DNA of 64,000 bases. It comes from a virus. The notes under the pieces were generated by a model. It was given only the letters and a program-made list of their open reading frames with translations, made no database searches and had not been told where the DNA came from. The DNA lies in the IMG/VR virus record IMGVR_UViG_3300031963_000044, positions 38,636 to 102,635 of that record; one strand, written 5' to 3'. Positions 15,066-23,397 of the stretch are shown here, one piece after another. The translations under genes were made by a program, and so were the position numbers. Within the stretch, counting starts at the first letter, position 1; the number at the start of each line of letters is the position of its first letter.

Positions 15066-15795
15066 TTTTGGTGTAGACTAATTTTTTTATTGTTGGTTCT
15101 GTTTGATTTTGAGTTTCATCAATGACTGAATCTTCTGTGATTGATTGTTTTTTTAATAAAATTTCCTCCATTTTTTTAATTTCTTCTTCTGTTGGGTTAA
15201 TCGGTTTTTCTTCTGGGAGTTGTTCGTTCTCCCACTTTGATAACTTTTTACTCAATTCCTCAATATCTTGCGTATCTTGTTGGATTGATTTGGTATTAAT
15301 ATCATTAGTTTTAACTTCTTTATCTTCTTTTTGTTTTTCAGTAAAAACAACCAGCATGTGTGCAAAAGTCAATGAAATAAATGGTAATAACCCACCGGTA
15401 AAGAAAGCTAATATTCTTTTCTGAGATGGTATATCTAACAACTCAATTCCCATAGGTTCAAATAAAGGGCCAATTAATTCAACCCAATTTTTAAATGCAA
15501 CTGATGTTTCATCAATAAATGAGTAGGCAAAAAAAAGATTACCTAGAAATTGGATTATTGTTACGATTATAAATGGTATATAAATAAATCTACCCATTTT
15601 AACAGAAACTGCGGCTAATGCAGATAGTGCAGCGATTTCAATTGCTATTGATAAATAGATAGACCAAACAATTGGATTTGATAATTCATACATAGTTGTT
15701 ACATGAGAAATAGAAACAAATGCAACCAATAAAATTGGTATTATAAAGCAAGTTACTATTATGTTTTTCAAGTTATTTTGTATCCAATTTTTCAT
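15055..15795 (-). CDS. Four-helix membrane protein with acidic coiled tail
   Basis: Four hydrophobic segments are clear within residues 8-170 (IIVTCFIIPILLVAFVSI, IYLSIAIEIAALSALAAV, IPFIIVTIIQFLGNLFFA, FFTGGLLPFISLTFAHML). A charged cytoplasmic-looking tail of about 80 residues follows, rich in Glu, Lys and Gln. No transporter motif is recognised. It lies between the amidase-like gene and two other membrane genes, so the cluster may act at the host envelope. The overlap with the amidase gene is 11 bases. Confidence 0.65.
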   Translation of the reverse strand: MKNWIQNNLKNIIVTCFIIPILLVAFVSISHVTTMYELSNPIVWSIYLSIAIEIAALSALAAVSVKMGRFIYIPFIIVTIIQFLGNLFFAYSFIDETSVAFKNWVELIGPLFEPMGIELLDIPSQKRILAFFTGGLLPFISLTFAHMLVVFTEKQKEDKEVKTNDINTKSIQQDTQDIEELSKKLSKWENEQLPEEKPINPTEEEIKKMEEILLKKQSITEDSVIDETQNQTEPTIKKLVYTKNGE

Positions 15796-15796
15796 G

Positions 15797-16228
15797 TCAT
15801 TGATTTATATTTTTATAATTGCGCCATGTCGAATAGAACCAAACAATTAAAGTGATAATTAATAACAATGTTCCAACCCAACCATTCTCATTCCAAGTAA
15901 TAATAGATGTGATATGACCAAAAATCATTATCATGGACATAATAATTACTTTTGTCCAAGGTGTTCTTCCAACACCTGTCGGTCTTTTTAAGTACTGACA
16001 AAATGTTTCTTGTCTTATTTCATCTAACCTATATTTTAATTTACGACCAGCATTATTGATCACTTCAACACCAATTATGGCGTTATCTTCATCTTCTAAT
16101 GATGGTGTATATATGGGCCAAGAATTTAATGTTAATAATCTTTTTACAATATACCATTCATTTGTTTCGATTATGAATATTCCCTCACCAACATTTGGAA
16201 TCCAAACATTATTTTTTATGTCTTTCAT
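15797..16228 (-). CDS. Membrane protein, 143 residues
   Basis: The soluble N-terminal 85 residues are beta-rich (NEWYIVKRLLTLNSW, IIGVEVINNAGRKLKYRLDE). Two hydrophobic segments follow (TKVIIMSMIMIFGHITSI, WVGTLLLIITLIVWFY) with a short loop between them. Topology would be both ends on the same side. Function unknown. The start lies within the end of the coiled-coil membrane gene (20-base overlap), and the stop is one base before the four-helix membrane gene. Confidence 0.6.
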   Translation of the reverse strand: MKDIKNNVWIPNVGEGIFIIETNEWYIVKRLLTLNSWPIYTPSLEDEDNAIIGVEVINNAGRKLKYRLDEIRQETFCQYLKRPTGVGRTPWTKVIIMSMIMIFGHITSIITWNENGWVGTLLLIITLIVWFYSTWRNYKNINQ

Positions 16229-16487
16229 TTTTTAATTGATTAATGGGTATTTTATTTTTATCGCTCAATTCCTCCAATTCAAGAAAATCCCACATATTAT
16301 TTTGTAGGTTTTTATTTAATGTTTTTTCAGTGATTGTTCTTTTTTCCAAAGAATCTATTTTATTCTCAATTATCGTTATTTTTTTATTAACTCTAGAAAT
16401 TTCGCTACCAGCACCACAGCTTCTAAAGAAGATTAAAAATAGAAATACCAGAACAATAATATTAAAATATTTTTCAATTATTTTCAT
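16209..16487 (-). CDS. Membrane-anchored coiled-coil protein
   Basis: A 92-residue protein with one N-terminal membrane span (YFNIIVLVFLFLIFFRSCG) and then a coiled coil (ISRVNKKITIIENKIDSLEK). This is the plan of an inner-membrane spanin or a membrane-tethered coil; RSCG is not a convincing lipobox. The ATG at 16487 is preferred to a GTG at 16517 inside the sigma gene. Placement with the other membrane genes and the amidase-like gene fits a lysis or envelope role, but this is inference. Confidence 0.55.
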   Translation of the reverse strand: MKIIEKYFNIIVLVFLFLIFFRSCGAGSEISRVNKKITIIENKIDSLEKRTITEKTLNKNLQNNMWDFLELEELSDKNKIPINQLKNERHKK

Positions 16488-16506
16488 TTTTTTTTTGTTT
16501 TTTTTA

Positions 16507-16514
16507 ATAAATAT
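16507..16514 (-). promoter_or_regulatory. Candidate late promoter box ATATTTAT
   Basis: The box is on the minus strand 19 bases before the membrane coiled-coil gene and touches the last base of the sigma-factor stop codon. It would separate the membrane/amidase genes from the sigma gene. Confidence 0.35.
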
Positions 16515-17314
16515 CACATATATTCAAATAACTCTGATGATTGGTTTCTAAGCTTTCTCAATGCTCTTTCTTTTATTTGACGAATACGTTCTTTGGTAAG
16601 ATTAAAATCATTTCCAATTTCCTCAAGTGTTCTTGTTGATCCACTTAAACCAAAATAATCATCAATAATAACTTTCTCCCTCTCATCAAGAATATTCATA
16701 ACATCAAATAATTTTTGTTTTAATGTGTCCTGAGTTGAGAACCCTGAGTCGGGTGATAACGCATTTGGGTTTACAATTACATCAATCAATGAATCACCAT
16801 CTTCATTAATATTCATATCTAATTTAACAATTGACGGTAATGAAGAAAATCTATCTGACAGGTTATCACCAGTTTTTTCAGACTTTTTCTTTTCCTTTTG
16901 TAAATCTTGAATTACGTTTACAGGAATTCTAATTGATCTAGATTTTTCATTTAATGATTGAATTACTGATTGTCTAATCCACCAAACAGCATATGAAATA
17001 AATCTTAATTTTTTGGTCCAATCAAAGCTATCAATTGCCTTAATCAAACCCAAATTACCTTCAGCAATTAAGTCACCCAATTCCAGTCCTTGATTTTGAT
17101 ATTGTTTTGCCACACTAATGACAAACCGTAAGTTACCCTCAAGGAGTTCTTTTTTAATATCATCTATCTGCTCTTTATTTGCGATGCCGCTATTCATTAC
17201 TTCAGAAAGCTCTCTTTCCCTTTCAGGAGTCATTACTTTAAATTTACGGATATCTTTTAAGTACCCATAAATTTCTTCTTGGTTAATTGAAACTGTAGTG
17301 TTTTTGTCTTTCAT
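16514..17314 (-). CDS. RpoD-like sigma-70 factor
   Basis: A 266-residue sigma factor of primary/group 2 type. Region 1.2 is present (IYGYLKDIRKFKVMTPERE), then region 2 (NLRFVISVAKQYQNQGLELG, DLIAEGNLGLIKAIDSFDW, LRFISYAVWWIRQSVIQSL), region 3 (SRSIRIPVNVIQDLQKE), and region 4 with its helix-turn-helix (TLEEIGNDFNLTKERIRQ). It resembles the short RpoD of Bacteroidota more than the small T4 gp55. It would bind host RNA polymerase and direct it to phage promoters, probably late ones. Unlike gp55, it has region 4, so it could read a -35 element without a sliding clamp. Confidence 0.93.
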   Translation of the reverse strand: MKDKNTTVSINQEEIYGYLKDIRKFKVMTPERERELSEVMNSGIANKEQIDDIKKELLEGNLRFVISVAKQYQNQGLELGDLIAEGNLGLIKAIDSFDWTKKLRFISYAVWWIRQSVIQSLNEKSRSIRIPVNVIQDLQKEKKKSEKTGDNLSDRFSSLPSIVKLDMNINEDGDSLIDVIVNPNALSPDSGFSTQDTLKQKLFDVMNILDEREKVIIDDYFGLSGSTRTLEEIGNDFNLTKERIRQIKERALRKLRNQSSELFEYM

Positions 17315-17318
17315 TTTA

Positions 17319-17882
17319 TTAATATTTTGAGTTTTTTAAAAAATTTTTTTCTTCTTCGGTTAATGATTCATAACCAGTTTTATTTATCTTATCTAAAATG
17401 TCATCAATTGTATAATTTATTTTTTGACTTTCGGTATTGTCTTGTGGTGTAAAAATTGTGACACCAAAAGTTGTGCCGCTTATCGGCAAAGGTAATGAAA
17501 TTTCCCCTTCAAAAATAGAAAAATTTGGTCCAACTCCTTTTTTTTCTGGAATAAAATTTCTAGTGTCCAAATCAACATTTTCTGTTTCGTTCTCTAAATC
17601 AAATAAATGATTATATAAATTTTTTGGCATATTTACTGACAACTTGTCAGAATAATTTAATAAAAAATATTGATTTACTAATAATGCGAGAACTTCAGAA
17701 ACATAATCCTTTAATTCATTAAATTCTAAATCAGTTTTAAAATTTATAATCATAGAATTATCACCATAATTAAATTTTAATTTTGGTGAAACAACAATCG
17801 GTGAAAGACATTCGGTAATTAAAGTAATTTTATTTTCGTTATCTTTAAAATCCGAATAAATAAACAATAAGTATGTTTCCAT
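17319..17882 (-). CDS. Hypothetical protein with DUF6576-like C-terminus
   Basis: A 187-residue protein. The first 135 residues are beta-rich without a known motif. The last 30 (YTIDDILDKINKTGYESLTE then EEKNFLKNSK) match the short helical DUF6576 segment found at the C-termini of Bacteroidota rhomboid-type and other proteins. That segment supports a Bacteroidota host but gives no function. It is 4 bases upstream of the sigma gene and probably in the same transcript. Confidence 0.6.
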   Translation of the reverse strand: METYLLFIYSDFKDNENKITLITECLSPIVVSPKLKFNYGDNSMIINFKTDLEFNELKDYVSEVLALLVNQYFLLNYSDKLSVNMPKNLYNHLFDLENETENVDLDTRNFIPEKKGVGPNFSIFEGEISLPLPISGTTFGVTIFTPQDNTESQKINYTIDDILDKINKTGYESLTEEEKNFLKNSKY

Positions 17883-17896
17883 TTTATTTTTTTCTG

Positions 17897-17904
17897 ATAT
17901 TTAT
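17897..17904 (+). promoter_or_regulatory. Candidate promoter box ATATTTAT
   Basis: Plus-strand ATATTTAT, 17 bases before the ATG of the tagged gene at 17922, in a 39-base divergent gap. Spacing agrees with the minus-strand examples. Confidence 0.35.
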
Positions 17905-17921
17905 GTTTAAAACTATTTAAT

Positions 17922-18323
17922 ATGTCTAAAAAAATTAAATTAACCGAATCTGAATTAATTACTGAATTAAAAAAATTTTTATTAGAGCAATCTGATAATG
18001 ATGAGTTTAATGATGAAGAGATTGATGACTATAATCCAAGACAAGAATTAATTAATAAATTAAAGCAATTAATAGATTCTAATGATGAATTTGATGAAGC
18101 TGTCATTGATGATATTGATTCAGATGGTAAGCCACATAGAAGAGCTAGAGGCTCGATATATGTTGATTTATTTGTTCCTGAAACTGACGATAAAGAATTT
18201 GATCGTAATGTTGCCATGAAAATGATGGAATATTTTGCCAGCCAAATTAAAGAAAATAATTATGTGGGCGGTGTTGCATTTAAAACTGGTGATTTAACAA
18301 ATCCATTTGATGCTAAATTTTAA
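17922..18323 (+). CDS. Small acidic protein with KIKLTESEL tag
   Basis: A 133-residue protein. Residues 1-22 form the tag MSKKIKLTESELITELKKFL then LEQ, almost the same as that of the repeat protein at 63564. After it is a very acidic stretch (DNDEFNDEEIDDY) and a compact domain with GSIYVDLFVPETDDKEF and YVGGVAFKTGDLTN. No family is known to me. It is a single plus-strand gene inserted between minus-strand units, with its own promoter-like box, and convergent with gp46 (4-base overlap). The tag suggests packaging in the head; this is inference. Confidence 0.6.
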   Translation: MSKKIKLTESELITELKKFLLEQSDNDEFNDEEIDDYNPRQELINKLKQLIDSNDEFDEAVIDDIDSDGKPHRRARGSIYVDLFVPETDDKEFDRNVAMKMMEYFASQIKENNYVGGVAFKTGDLTNPFDAKF

Positions 18324-20647
18324 TTAACAATCTTACTAATGTTATTTTCTTTCTTAATTTTAATTATACTATCAGCCCAATTTGATACTAATGGATTATG
18401 TGTAATAATTAAGATTTTGTCAAAATACTCCTTTATTTTCTTGAAGAACTCTCCAACCATTTCTAAATTATCATCAGATACTTTACCAAAAATCTCATCG
18501 AATACTATAATATTCGGTTTCGGTAATGAACAAACTTTTGACAGAACGGACCTAAGGGCTAGACTTGCAATTGTTCTTTCATAACCAGAACCTGTGACCA
18601 TAAGTTTTTCAATTCCGCTTGAGTTATCCGTCATCCAGAACTCAACTTCATTTTTATCATTTATTTTAATTTGAAGAGTAAATAATGCGGAATCCTCAAG
18701 AAGTCTTTGGAGTTCAGAATTAATTAATGGAATCATAGATTTCATTATAATTTTTGAAATTCCATTTTTACCGTAAATATCAAGATATATTTTATATATT
18801 TTCTCTTTTTCAAATTCTTCAGCAATTTTAATAATTCTCTTATTGTTCTCATCTATTTTCTGATGATAAGATTTAATCTGGAAATTGTTGTTATTAATTT
18901 CTTTGTTTACCCTATCTTTATCCGAATTTAATTCATCAATCCTAACTTTTGCTTTTATTAGCAGACCATCAATCTTTTGATTATCTGCAATTTTACTTTG
19001 TGCATCATTATATCGATTAATTTTTTCCTCAATAGAGTTTATTTTAATATCGCAAGCATCAATACTAACTTCAAATTTCTCCTTAATTAATTTTGCTTTT
19101 TCATATTCATCAAATTCTTTCTTTAATTTAGTAAAACTTTGTTCACTAACAGATAATGAATTTAGTTCATTATTAATTAAATTTAATTTGTCGGTTAAAT
19201 CATTTTTTCTAGAAATTTTTTCCTGCGTATATGTTGCATTTATTAATTCAATTCCGCAGTGCTCACATTTTATCCCATTTGAGTACTTAGACATTAATGA
19301 ATCAATTTCTCGTAATTGACTACCTATAACAGCAACTTCACTTTTTCTAGTTGTGATTTTTTCTTTAACTTCATCATGTTTATCCTCATGATAAAATTCC
19401 GATGGTTCAACTACTTTAAGGACGGATAATTCTTTTTGATAATCAGTCTTTTCTTTGGTTATCTTTATAATGTCGTTTTTAGCTTTTTCGGGTTCAAAGA
19501 TAATCAAATCTTTGTCAATATCAGAATGTTTTGTTTTTAATAAATCTTCGCGGTATTTTTCACCGATTTTAATCTTCTCGATAACCTCATTTAATTTAAC
19601 ATCAAGTTCTTTATTAGAATCGTTTAAAATACCAATCATTTTTTCATGTTCAATATTGTCATTTTTTAATTGCTCAACATTAAACACATTTGAAAGCATT
19701 CCTTTTGAATAATTCGAGTAAAGCTCTTTAGCTATTTCTTCTTTCTTCTTAAGAACATCTAACCCAAGGAATCTACTTAAAACTTGACCTCTAGCGGTGG
19801 GTTTTGCTTCTAAGAGTTCTTCTAGATTGGAAGATGTTGTTAGAATAGTCATTAAGAAATCTTCTTGTTCACCAATTGATGTTTTTATAAATTTCTCAGT
19901 CTCTCTTCTTTGTTCTCCTGTGAAATTTTGAAGCTCACCATCTGGAAGAACTTTAAAAAAATCAAGTTCGGTTTTTACATTCCACTCACCTGTTTTATTT
20001 AATTTTCTTTCTGCGGTTCTAATAATCACATAATCTTCACCATCAATATTAATAGTTCCCTTTACAGTGACCTTATTCTTATCTGAGAATTTATTAAAGA
20101 TATCTTCAGCTTTTGAAGTTCTAGATGTTGAGTTAAAAAATAGATATAAAAGTAATTCCAGCCCTAAAATTGTTTTACCCCCGAAATTTTTTGGATTCGA
20201 CTCAATAACACTAATACCTCTTAATGTTTCATAATCCAAAACTTGGTCCTCACCATACGATAAAAAATTTGAAAATTCAATTTTTTTGATATACCATTTT
20301 TTAAATGGTGAAATATCTGGGTTACTTAATACCAAATTATTTTCAACAATGTTGTTTATTCCAACAACATCCTCATAAGAATTCTCAAGACCTTTTTGAG
20401 TTAAATAATTTTTAACAACATCAAGTTGATAATTTTTATCTAGAATGTTAAAAGAGGTGTCAACAGTTGTATCCTCTTCTTCTTTCTCAAGGATTGTTTT
20501 TAAAACAATGTTAACATTAGAGGTATTATACTTCTTTGAAAAATATGTTTTGACACGCTTAATTCTTTCCTGCGTGAAATTTTCTGGTGAATCCTCCCAA
20601 ACAATCTGTACATAGGGGTTATCTAATTTTTCTATTGAAATATTCAT
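18320..20647 (-). CDS. 46: gp46-type recombination endonuclease subunit (SbcC/Rad50-like ATPase)
   Basis: A 775-residue SMC-like ATPase: N-terminal nucleotide-binding lobe, two long coiled coils, a zinc hook at about residue 460 (IKCEHCGIEL), and a C-terminal lobe with the signature region (MVTGSGYERTIASLALR), Walker B (PNIIVFDEIFGKV) and switch histidine (ILIITHNP). With gp47 it forms the complex that resects DNA ends for recombination-dependent replication in T4. The P-loop is odd: NPKNFGGKT at about residue 153 lacks the first Gly of GxNGxGK[ST]. The N-terminal 110 residues precede the usual start of the ATPase (IKKIEFSNFLSYG) and are an extension. Overlaps the convergent tagged gene by 4 bases. 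Confidence 0.9.
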   Translation of the reverse strand: MNISIEKLDNPYVQIVWEDSPENFTQERIKRVKTYFSKKYNTSNVNIVLKTILEKEEEDTTVDTSFNILDKNYQLDVVKNYLTQKGLENSYEDVVGINNIVENNLVLSNPDISPFKKWYIKKIEFSNFLSYGEDQVLDYETLRGISVIESNPKNFGGKTILGLELLLYLFFNSTSRTSKAEDIFNKFSDKNKVTVKGTINIDGEDYVIIRTAERKLNKTGEWNVKTELDFFKVLPDGELQNFTGEQRRETEKFIKTSIGEQEDFLMTILTTSSNLEELLEAKPTARGQVLSRFLGLDVLKKKEEIAKELYSNYSKGMLSNVFNVEQLKNDNIEHEKMIGILNDSNKELDVKLNEVIEKIKIGEKYREDLLKTKHSDIDKDLIIFEPEKAKNDIIKITKEKTDYQKELSVLKVVEPSEFYHEDKHDEVKEKITTRKSEVAVIGSQLREIDSLMSKYSNGIKCEHCGIELINATYTQEKISRKNDLTDKLNLINNELNSLSVSEQSFTKLKKEFDEYEKAKLIKEKFEVSIDACDIKINSIEEKINRYNDAQSKIADNQKIDGLLIKAKVRIDELNSDKDRVNKEINNNNFQIKSYHQKIDENNKRIIKIAEEFEKEKIYKIYLDIYGKNGISKIIMKSMIPLINSELQRLLEDSALFTLQIKINDKNEVEFWMTDNSSGIEKLMVTGSGYERTIASLALRSVLSKVCSLPKPNIIVFDEIFGKVSDDNLEMVGEFFKKIKEYFDKILIITHNPLVSNWADSIIKIKKENNISKIVN

Positions 20648-20650
20648 TCG

Positions 20651-20836
20651 TTAAATAGTTTTTTGCTCTTCATTTTGTGTATCACCTGATGTTTTAGCAC
20701 TAATCTCCTTAATTCTCTCCATCATTACTTTTTTATACATTTCACTGTATATTTTCTCAACACGATTACGTTCTTGTTTAATACGTTCATTACGTGCTTT
20801 AATTTTTTTTCTATGTTCTTTCTTTTTTTGTCCCAT
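20651..20836 (-). CDS. Small basic helical protein, 61 residues
   Basis: The protein starts MGQKKKEHRKKIKARNERIK and is a Lys/Arg/Glu-rich helix throughout, ending in a polar tail (TSGDTQNEEQKTI). The ATG at 20836 is one base after the preceding stop and is preferred to an upstream in-frame start inside that gene. The very basic N-terminus could bind nucleic acid. It lies directly before gp46 and may be translated with it. Function unknown. Confidence 0.55.
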   Translation of the reverse strand: MGQKKKEHRKKIKARNERIKQERNRVEKIYSEMYKKVMMERIKEISAKTSGDTQNEEQKTI

Positions 20837-20837
20837 T

Positions 20838-21182
20838 TTATTTATTTTTAGATTCTTCAAACCATTCAACAATGGCGTTTATTGACCAAACAATTCCGGA
20901 TGAATAAATTCCATCGAAAAACCATGAAATATATTTTGATATATCAAACAACTCATTTGTTGGTGAATATACAAATACACCTAGAAAAAACCCACCCCAG
21001 ACCGAGAAACACATCGGACATGATAGTATTCCGCTTATAAAATTAGCAAGTTCATTAAGCGGTAATTTACTATTACCCCACGATTCTAAGTCATTTCTTA
21101 ATCCGGAAAAGATTGAACCGTAAACCATTATATTCATTAAGCCGTAACTTAATATACTCCATAAAATTAATTTTGTTATCAT
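20838..21182 (-). CDS. Small membrane protein with CPMCFSVWGG motif
   Basis: A 114-residue protein with several hydrophobic stretches (LILWSILSYGLMNIMVYG, CFSVWGGFFLGVFVYS, SWFFDGIYSSGIVWSIN). The CPMCFSVWGGF segment resembles the C-P-x-C-x-x-x-W motif of DUF1360-type phage and spore membrane proteins, but this is a loose match. The two cysteines lie at the membrane edge. Why it sits inside the recombination block is unclear. Confidence 0.55.
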   Translation of the reverse strand: MITKLILWSILSYGLMNIMVYGSIFSGLRNDLESWGNSKLPLNELANFISGILSCPMCFSVWGGFFLGVFVYSPTNELFDISKYISWFFDGIYSSGIVWSINAIVEWFEESKNK

Positions 21183-21191
21183 ACTATTTTA

Positions 21192-22115
21192 TCAATTATT
21201 TGGTGGATATACAATTCTAAGTTGATTTCTTGGCTCATCCCGTACAACGTATTCCGCTGTATTGTTTCTAAAATGATTTTCATCGTATACTTGAAGTTCA
21301 TTACTCACATCTTTAACGTTATCCTCCATTAAAGAATTATAATTTAGAATTTCATTTTGACTAAACAAAGAAAAATTAGAATTTTTACAATTATGAATTT
21401 CGTTTTTGATAATATCAAGAACATCTATAGATAATCCAGATTCAATTGAATCGATTCTTCTATCTTCAGCATTCCAAAAAGAAATTTCATTATCAAGTTC
21501 TTTAAAGAACGCAACTTTTTTACCTGTTAATTTATTTAAACAATAAATTAGAATACCCTGTTTAGAGTATCGGTAAAATTGATAATATTCGCCTCTAGCT
21601 GCTGTACACCATTTCGTACTATTACCATATTTTTTTGATGCTTCCCAGCTTAATGGTTTTAAAACCAACCACTCATTTGTTTCATATAATTTAACAATTT
21701 CTTTTTCAAATTCTTTTGTATTTGATTTTAATTCGGCAATAGCAACCGCATTTCTAACATCATCAAAAGATGAATATTTACTTAAATCGTTATTCTCAAT
21801 TAATTTTCTTTCATTATATGACATAAAATCATAAAATATTTCGTAATTGTCTTTACCAATAAATGTTTCTACGAAATAATTAATTATTATAAGTTCAATT
21901 GATGATTTATCTTTAGTTTTTTCTTCCGAAATATAAAAATTTTCTCTTAAATTATTTTTAATATAAGGTTTTTCCGAATCAAATTTTTTATCTTTCTTAG
22001 ATAAGTTAACCATTAATTCAACATATTTTGGTTTTTCTAATAAAAGTTTAATAACATCAACAAAATCAATTATAAGATTGGGGTTTTGTTTTTTTAATTC
22101 TTCGATTTTAGACAT
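21192..22115 (-). CDS. WC-domain protein, 307 residues
   Basis: The central motif, about residues 153-190, reads KPLSWEASKKYGNSTKWCTA, then a Tyr-rich stretch (YYQFYRYSKQGILIYCLN) and a beta strand (KKVAFF). The same order occurs in the 288-residue protein at 23398 and, more distantly, in the 662-residue protein at 5983. The N-terminal 130 residues are helical and charged. The invariant Trp-Cys-Thr after Gly-x-x-Thr-Lys suggests an active site or binding pocket, but I know no biochemical role. It lies between gp46 and gp47. Confidence 0.6.
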   Translation of the reverse strand: MSKIEELKKQNPNLIIDFVDVIKLLLEKPKYVELMVNLSKKDKKFDSEKPYIKNNLRENFYISEEKTKDKSSIELIIINYFVETFIGKDNYEIFYDFMSYNERKLIENNDLSKYSSFDDVRNAVAIAELKSNTKEFEKEIVKLYETNEWLVLKPLSWEASKKYGNSTKWCTAARGEYYQFYRYSKQGILIYCLNKLTGKKVAFFKELDNEISFWNAEDRRIDSIESGLSIDVLDIIKNEIHNCKNSNFSLFSQNEILNYNSLMEDNVKDVSNELQVYDENHFRNNTAEYVVRDEPRNQLRIVYPPNN

Positions 22116-22118
22116 AAT

Positions 22119-22619
22119 TTATTTTTTTATTGGATTGTTTAAGTTTGAGCCATTCAAAAAAATTGCCGGTTTACTGTAAACTGTATTAATTTCGTTTAAC
22201 GTATTTTCTAGTTCACCAATTTTTTTGTTTTTCTCATTTAATTCGTTTCTAAGTTTTTGTATTGTTGCTTCCAGAGCTTTTTGTTTTTCTTTATTTTCAA
22301 TAATAATTTCTTTTTCAACAATTACCTCTTTAATAACTTGATTTTCAACAGGAATTTCTTTTGTCACTTCTTTTATAACTTCAACCGGTTTTTCAATCTC
22401 AACATATTCAATTACAGGTACTTCTTTTATAACATCACGATAAACTATTTTTTCTATTTCTTTTTCAATAATTTTTGGTTCAACGTCATTCAAAAGACCA
22501 TATTTTTCAATATCAAAACCGCTTTTAATTATTTTAATAAAAAAAGAATCAACATTTTCAATATTATTTAATTTACAATATTGATTAATTTCATCTTTTA
22601 TGTTTTTTGGAATCGTCAT
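22119..22619 (-). CDS. Coiled-coil protein with Val/Glu/Lys/Ile repeats
   Basis: A 166-residue protein. Residues 1-45 (IPKNIKDEINQYCKLNNIEN) are a small helical domain with a ribbon-helix-helix-like length. Residues 50-105 are a low-complexity stretch of Val-Ile-Glu-Lys units (EVPVIEYVEIEKPVEVIKEV), and residues 105-145 a clear coiled coil. It is probably an extended, oligomeric protein. The ATG at 22619 overlaps the gp47 stop (ATGA), so it is coupled to gp47 and followed by the WC-domain gene. Role unknown; a partner of the nuclease is possible. Confidence 0.6.
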   Translation of the reverse strand: MTIPKNIKDEINQYCKLNNIENVDSFFIKIIKSGFDIEKYGLLNDVEPKIIEKEIEKIVYRDVIKEVPVIEYVEIEKPVEVIKEVTKEIPVENQVIKEVIVEKEIIIENKEKQKALEATIQKLRNELNEKNKKIGELENTLNEINTVYSKPAIFLNGSNLNNPIKK

Positions 22620-23395
22620 TCATTTACTAAAATTTCATTACCATTTTCAATATCATCGATTGACGATATCTTAAATTTAAGAAATGGTCTCTTATTTGTC
22701 AAATCGTGAGTAGTATATTTATCTTGTTTTACATCATAAACCCCATAACCATGATTGGATATTTTCTCACCAAAATTCTGCATAGCGCATGAGCCAATCA
22801 TATATGCTTTTCTTCCATTTGGGATATCAAAAATTTGCCTCCTGTGTATATCCCCACATAAAACGAGGTCGCACCCATCAAATCCATTCTTATCAAAACC
22901 CGAATCAAACTCATAACCAACATCAGTCTTTAATCCAACAATTGGTCCATGAAATAATCCAATTTTTAGTCTATCATTTTTTTCAATTACCGGAGGTATA
23001 TTATGTTCATACAATGAATATACAACCCAATCAATGTTATCATCTTCATAAACACCTCTTGTTTTGTAATAAACAATATTTGAATCATTTAGTGCGTCAA
23101 GAACAGGACTAATTGCATCAAGTCTCGACATATTGTTTTCAAGAAAATCATGGTTTCCCGGAATTAGAATTGTTTTACAAATACTTGAACATTCGGTCAA
23201 AACCCAACGAATCATTTCTACAAGTTCTGGTGTCATTTGATTCTTACTATGAACCAAATCACCAGTAAAAACAATTCTATCTGGTTTTATATCTCTCCAC
23301 TGTTTAAAAGCATCAGACATAATTTCACGATACAAATCGTGATCCTTAAATAACCTAATGTGTAGGTCACTAAAATGAATAATTTTATTTATCAT
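22616..23395 (-). CDS. 47: gp47-type recombination nuclease subunit (SbcD/Mre11-like)
   Basis: A 259-residue calcineurin-type phosphoesterase with all main motifs: SDLHI at 9-13, GDLVHSKN at 45-52, GNHDF at 80-84, FHG at 148-150 and GDIHRR at 181-186. These bind two metal ions. In T4 the subunit pairs with gp46 to resect DNA ends. It is shorter than T4 gp47 (about 340), lacking much of the C-terminal capping domain. It is separated from gp46 by four genes, and WC-domain genes lie on both sides. Confidence 0.92.
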   Translation of the reverse strand: MINKIIHFSDLHIRLFKDHDLYREIMSDAFKQWRDIKPDRIVFTGDLVHSKNQMTPELVEMIRWVLTECSSICKTILIPGNHDFLENNMSRLDAISPVLDALNDSNIVYYKTRGVYEDDNIDWVVYSLYEHNIPPVIEKNDRLKIGLFHGPIVGLKTDVGYEFDSGFDKNGFDGCDLVLCGDIHRRQIFDIPNGRKAYMIGSCAMQNFGEKISNHGYGVYDVKQDKYTTHDLTNKRPFLKFKISSIDDIENGNEILVNE

Positions 23396-23397
23396 AT

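Noticed and set aside
22257-22571. Plus-strand Phe/Asn-rich frame
   Set aside because: Shadow of the Val/Glu/Lys/Ile repeats in the coiled-coil protein on the minus strand.
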